From positions 106,739-161,720 of the forward strand of contig JADFZU010000001.1 of assembly GCA_015232365.1 (NCBI GenBank): a stretch of 54,982 nt of DNA. Direction: 5' to 3'. The DNA is from Magnetococcales bacterium (GTDB lineage: Bacteria; Pseudomonadota; Magnetococcia; Magnetococcales; JADFYX01). The notes under the pieces were generated by a model, which saw only the letters and a program-made list of their open reading frames with translations, was not told where the DNA came from and ran no database searches. Shown here in pieces: positions 52,201 to 54,982 of the stretch. Position numbers and translations under genes: made by a program. Each line of letters begins with the position of its first letter. The stretch's first letter is position 1.

Positions 52201-54982
52201 AATTGGCAGCTACGTCTGTCATAGTTGTCTGCAGGGTGTTGAACTGCTCTGCTGAGACTTTCTCCATGTACTCTTCCATGGATTTGGCAATTGGTGCCAG
52301 AGTAACCTGCTTGGATATCTGCTCAATAATGTTGGAGCCTTCAGTTTGAATAGTCTCCATAACCCGTTCTAAGGCTACAGTAATTCCTCCGCCATCCATC
52401 ATTTCCGACATAGTCTCTCGAATGGCTTCTGACTGTTGAGCAGCGACAATCTCACCTTGGTTCTGCAACATCTCTAGAACCGGCCCCATTGTTACCTGTT
52501 TGCTAAGTTTATCCAGTAGTTTTTCATTCTCTGTGCGAATAACATCTGAGAGCTGTTCAGAAATAGAGGCTGTCTCCAGTGTTTGCAACATACGGTTGCC
52601 ACTATCACGGATCTCTTCCAAGATCGGCTGTATAGCCAGACCAGAATCACTATTGCGAGAAGCCGAGTCTGCCATTACTGAGTTGAGGACCGATCCCAGG
52701 CTCTCTGATAGCTCCATGGACTCTTGCTGTATGGCGGTGATTACTGGTTCTAGATTAATACCACCAGAGGATTGTTGGTTCTCAACAAGCTCGATCAAAC
52801 GGCCCATTTCAGTTCTGATTGTGTCTAGTAGATACTCGGGAGTTAGGGAGCCGCCATTTAGATCTGATGACGCTGAAAGAATGGCTTCCCTTACTGAGTC
52901 ACTCTGTTTTTGCAGTAATCTTTCACCCTCTAGCCTTACCGCTGTGACTACTGATTCCAGATCAGCAATTGTGCTGCTTCCACCATGACTTCCTACACTG
53001 TTAAGGGAGTCATGGAGGATGTTTGCCTGGCTTTCTAGAATCTGGTTGCCTTGATCCTGTAGTGCACCCAATATGGTCTCTAGTGAGGTGTTCTCAGTAT
53101 GTTGCCCTGCTTCCATCTGTTCAAAAAGGCGGTTTGATTCTGTTCTGATTGCTTTAAGAACGGTATCGTCAGAGAATACATCATCAACACTTGCCACCAC
53201 ACTGCCCATTGCTTCACGGACTATCTCATTCTGCTGTGCAAGTACCCGTTCGCTCTCTGCTTTTACAACATCGACAATTGAGGAGATGAGAGTCTCTAGA
53301 ACTGGTTCATTTCCAGCATGTGGTATTGTCATCTCTGCCAAAATATCCTGCATTGCCCGGCTTTGATTTGTTGCCAGCTCTTTACTCTGCTCTCTAATCG
53401 CATCTAAAACAGGGGTTAGGGACCAACTGTCTTTTGCCTCTTCATCTCGTTTAGACAATGTATTGTGGATGGTCTCTTGTAAGGTATCAGCTAGATATGC
53501 GGTCTGGTTCTGAACTGCATCAATCAACGGTTCCATGGAGATTAATCCTGCAGAATCCATTGATGCACTTGAGAAGGCTTCACGGACAAAATTTTCTTGG
53601 AGAGATGTCAGTTTAGCTAACTCATCTTTAACTGTATCAACAACTTGATTTAGACCAACACCATCGGTGCTACCAAAGTTAGCCTGATCCAACAACTCCC
53701 GAATTGTTGTTTGCTGATTGAGCATTATAGCTTCTGCTTCAGTGTGAACTGTCTCTATAATAGCTTCTACTATATGGGCATTAGGGCCACTTCCGCTATC
53801 CAACCGTTCTGAGAGGTTATGTGTCTCGGTTTTAATATCAGTGATATCCCTAACCACTTCACTCAGTATAGACCTTATAGCCTCCTCTTGGCGTTCTAAT
53901 TGCCGTGTGTTTTCCGCTTTCATGGTCGCCAATAGCGGCTCTATAGCTAATCTACCTTCATCACTATTAACAGCAACTTCACTTAGTGTCTCATGTAAGA
54001 TCCTGGATTGGCTCTGGGCTAGCTCTTCACTTTGGGAACTCAAGGCAGCGAGTAGTGGCTCCAGGGAGAGGCCGGAGAGCTCATTCTTGAAGAGCTGTTT
54101 CTGGCTCTCCATCAACTGCTCGGTTCCGTTCTGCAATACATCGATCAAGTTATCAAGAGAGAATGATTCGTTAAGGTCGTTAACCACCTTGCTCAATGCA
54201 GCGTGCATTTCACTTCTTTGCTGTTCTGCCAGTTCAACACTATGTTTTTTGAGTGTATCCAAGGTTTTTTCTAATGAGAATGCCGAGCCTGTATCATCTC
54301 TGTTGTTCTCGCTAGCAAGGCCAACAATATTTTCATTTAAGAATGCTTGCCGCTCAGTTAGTCGGTCAATCGCCTCAATTACTTCACCATTTGAAGAGGA
54401 TTGGCCAAGCTGAGCTACCACACTATCAAAGGCATCGCTAATTATGGTCTCTTGCTGTTCAAGCTGTTTTGCCCCTTCAGCTTTAACAGCAGCCAGTAGT
54501 GGCTCAATAGAGATCTCCCCATCACTACCCCGTACGGCAATATCCCCCAGAGCCTGTTGCAGAGCCTTGCTCTGGTTTTCAGCCAACTGCTGGCTTTGGC
54601 TCTGAAGAGCAGCCAGTATAGGCTCAATGGAGACCTCTGAAACCTGTTCAAGCACCTCTTCAATTTGTGACTGAATCTCAGCAGATAAAGTGCTTGACGG
54701 TAGGGATTCGTTGAGTCCGGCAATATCTCTGCTTAGAGCATCCTGCTGTTGGTTTATGCTCTCGGTTTGGGTTTTTAGATCTTGTAAAGACTCTTGCTGT
54801 CTGTTGAGGTTTTCAGTTTGAGCCAGGATAGCCTCTATCACACTCTCTTGGTTTTGTGAAGTATTCAGTCCGGCAAGGACGTTCTCCAAAGCGTTACGAA
54901 CTATTGTCTCTTGCTGTTCAAGCTGTTTTGCCCCTTCAGCTTTAACAGCAGCCAGTAGTGGCTCAATAGAGATCTCCCCATC
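49205..54982 (-). CDS. Giant cysteine-free helical repeat protein (5' end outside window)
   Basis: An open frame of more than 1,900 codons, continuing past the right edge; the internal ATG at 54889 is not its start because the frame reads through. Almost all of it (to about residue 1,480 from that ATG) consists of some 25-30 units with the pattern IEPLL.AI..E...L...Q..L...AL, about 37-56 residues each, probably amphipathic helices or coiled coils. Then come a Pro/Ala linker, a helical domain (about 1,570-1,680), a Pro-rich tail with three VPA.PI repeats (about 1,770-1,820) and a basic end. I see no Cys, no signal and no membrane helix in the visible part. The role is unknown: candidates are a filament/scaffold, a tape-measure-like or a lipid-surface protein. 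Confidence 0.85.
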   Translation of the reverse strand, partial: DGEISIEPLLAAVKAEGAKQLEQQETIVRNALENVLAGLNTSQNQESVIEAILAQTENLNRQQESLQDLKTQTESINQQQDALSRDIAGLNESLPSSTLSAEIQSQIEEVLEQVSEVSIEPILAALQSQSQQLAENQSKALQQALGDIAVRGSDGEISIEPLLAAVKAEGAKQLEQQETIISDAFDSVVAQLGQSSSNGEVIEAIDRLTERQAFLNENIVGLASENNRDDTGSAFSLEKTLDTLKKHSVELAEQQRSEMHAALSKVVNDLNESFSLDNLIDVLQNGTEQLMESQKQLFKNELSGLSLEPLLAALSSQSEELAQSQSRILHETLSEVAVNSDEGRLAIEPLLATMKAENTRQLERQEEAIRSILSEVVRDITDIKTETHNLSERLDSGSGPNAHIVEAIIETVHTEAEAIMLNQQTTIRELLDQANFGSTDGVGLNQVVDTVKDELAKLTSLQENFVREAFSSASMDSAGLISMEPLIDAVQNQTAYLADTLQETIHNTLSKRDEEAKDSWSLTPVLDAIREQSKELATNQSRAMQDILAEMTIPHAGNEPVLETLISSIVDVVKAESERVLAQQNEIVREAMGSVVASVDDVFSDDTVLKAIRTESNRLFEQMEAGQHTENTSLETILGALQDQGNQILESQANILHDSLNSVGSHGGSSTIADLESVVTAVRLEGERLLQKQSDSVREAILSASSDLNGGSLTPEYLLDTIRTEMGRLIELVENQQSSGGINLEPVITAIQQESMELSESLGSVLNSVMADSASRNSDSGLAIQPILEEIRDSGNRMLQTLETASISEQLSDVIRTENEKLLDKLSKQVTMGPVLEMLQNQGEIVAAQQSEAIRETMSEMMDGGGITVALERVMETIQTEGSNIIEQISKQVTLAPIAKSMEEYMEKVSAEQFNTLQTTMTDVAANYAKGQMDFDPIIMVLRQEGEKVAERISNQLSSSNILEILRSEVGQLVESQAKQLESALAKITIEAGAKLDLEPLLDTLNSNSIQLSRELVENSNIEPIITAIKDESERLLATQSELLEKAINNAVEESGQHMNLQPILIALREESQHLIQELYETTNMDSVIEAVKLENARLLQGQNELIDQAISRAVLESADSVDLKPVLEEIKTSTKQLGDTESLLNAVKAENARLLQGQNELIDQAISRAVLESADSVDLKPILEEIKTSTKQLGDTEPLINAVKAENARLLESQTTLMEKAISLASMEKGQDAEMQLRISSMKEESKRLAQELEEKTNLETVLASVREETEKLVQKQTELVDFALSKAIKESGNNFDLKPILEEIRASSRQLADTEPLLNAIKIENAQLFESQSAFIEETIAQAAKDNAQEIDMQPVMSAIQNESSRQIQELGSRIDQVAIESGQKLDIEPIINAVKSESELLTAELRSGKREEREKRAELLNAITSQSSSLQQVIANAVDSLRHDLTPKGLLETIKTESNRIASTLEAVIKANSATTTRRELPQAISPKMVKDVVHSETARLETLLDKNLKTTAKLVEQSKRPLPVSTPIPAAPAPATPVAPVAKSAPTTDRPKWALSTPGQVYSDVAVAVQPTKPLTPLSSLKAEVKEIHWGEISSATRTEIEAAIKGIDGKSLLELMKSMKQYLTEQFGEQSDYLTKSIQELIVRIEQNHSISEPEVIALLREIGDRSSLIMASYNPDVPRVVDLDKGFLKSAKALQKQVDELAISRPGMKSARSETLSNSLDPDNSRQTVFHQFIAKKVEKKTDIPRVERLANSTSIDKESKPAVEVETKTKAPTPAPTKRQFVPAEPISVDLPTSAFTQAKVVPAKPISAIPPGSQPNDTKVVPASPIAVAPPIAKERAKTKQEIMWQSSPAQSPLLTTVEERRETDLEPEPNTKPAVTAPAVAVRGGKRKPNEPANLTPRSVTASMKESFFNSFLNKN
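51354..51689 (-). repeat. Two nearly identical 168-bp tandem units in the giant gene
   Basis: Unit one (51354-51521) and unit two (51522-51689) code for 56-residue units containing ARLLQGQNELIDQAISRAVL and DLKPVLEEIKTSTKQLGDTE. The third position at 51690 starts a diverged copy. The near identity points to recent duplication. Confidence 0.9.
54447..54523 (-). repeat. 77-bp exact direct repeat (copy 1)
   Basis: Identical to 54906-54982 over 77 bases, 459 bp away and in frame, encoding DGEISIEPLLAAVKAEG and following residues. The identity may extend beyond the window edge. Confidence 0.9.
54906..54982 (-). repeat. 77-bp exact direct repeat (copy 2, cut by window edge)
   Basis: Second copy of the repeat at 54447-54523. 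It shows that the giant gene continues past the window with the same units. Confidence 0.9.

Noticed and set aside
49205-54982. CRISPR-like or non-coding repeats in the right-hand region
   Set aside because: All repeats are in frame with one long reading frame and vary like protein units, without regular spacers.

Overview
The window comes from a Gram-negative bacterium. Evidence includes a tripartite RND copper exporter with an outer-membrane factor, LolB, periplasmic and outer-membrane lipoproteins, AmpD/Mpl murein recycling and L28. By eye the DNA is moderately AT-rich. The mixture (YqgE-Mpl-AmpD as in gamma/beta-proteobacteria, a DUF6489-like protein as in alphaproteobacteria, archaeal-type phosphoglycerate mutase, anaerobic B12 synthesis, hemerythrin) suggests a proteobacterium, perhaps a deep-branching lineage. 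I cannot name the genus.

Layout. 1-5.9 kb (minus): copper/silver efflux, with CusF-like chaperone, outer-membrane factor, CusB fused to a second CusF domain, CusA cut by the window edge, and an HMA-domain protein upstream. 6.2-11.4 kb (minus): TPR membrane protein, TSUP permease, bacteriohemerythrin and a PAS-GGDEF-EAL-CZB c-di-GMP enzyme. 11.7 kb: tRNA-Leu(CAG). 11.9-15.1 kb (minus): nfu-ampD-mpl-yqgE operon plus a DUF6489-like gene; ampD appears to need a CTG start. 15.6-24.1 kb (plus): a TPR-CHAT protease-like exported protein, a tiny lipoprotein, an ABC exporter with an abnormal signature motif, an HlyD adaptor and a PEGA/SPOR protein. 24.2-25.6 kb: a two-CW protein behind a sigma-54-like promoter with four upstream half-sites, then a YgjP-type metallopeptidase. 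25.7-27.4 kb: an orphan phage terminase. 28-32 kb (minus): YhiN-like flavoprotein, LolB, TPR lipoprotein, DUF1858 protein. 32-35.8 kb: rpmB, apgM, mdh, precorrin-2 dehydrogenase and DUF2249. 36-39.6 kb: a 1185-residue protein ending in two cyclic-nucleotide-binding domains. 40-49 kb (minus): anaerobic cobalamin genes cbiH, G, L, ET, D, C, X, F under a cobalamin riboswitch, preceded by cbiA. 49.2 kb to the end: more than 1900 codons of a cysteine-free helical repeat protein, open at the right edge.

How they work together. The cbi operon carries the corrin-ring steps from sirohydrochlorin to cobyrinate, with CbiX inserting cobalt and CbiA amidating. The precorrin-2 dehydrogenase nearby supplies sirohydrochlorin. 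The ampD-mpl pair is a compact murein-tripeptide recycling loop. The best candidates for undescribed biology are the CHAT/ABC/HlyD/PEGA locus, the giant repeat protein and the dual-cNMP protein.
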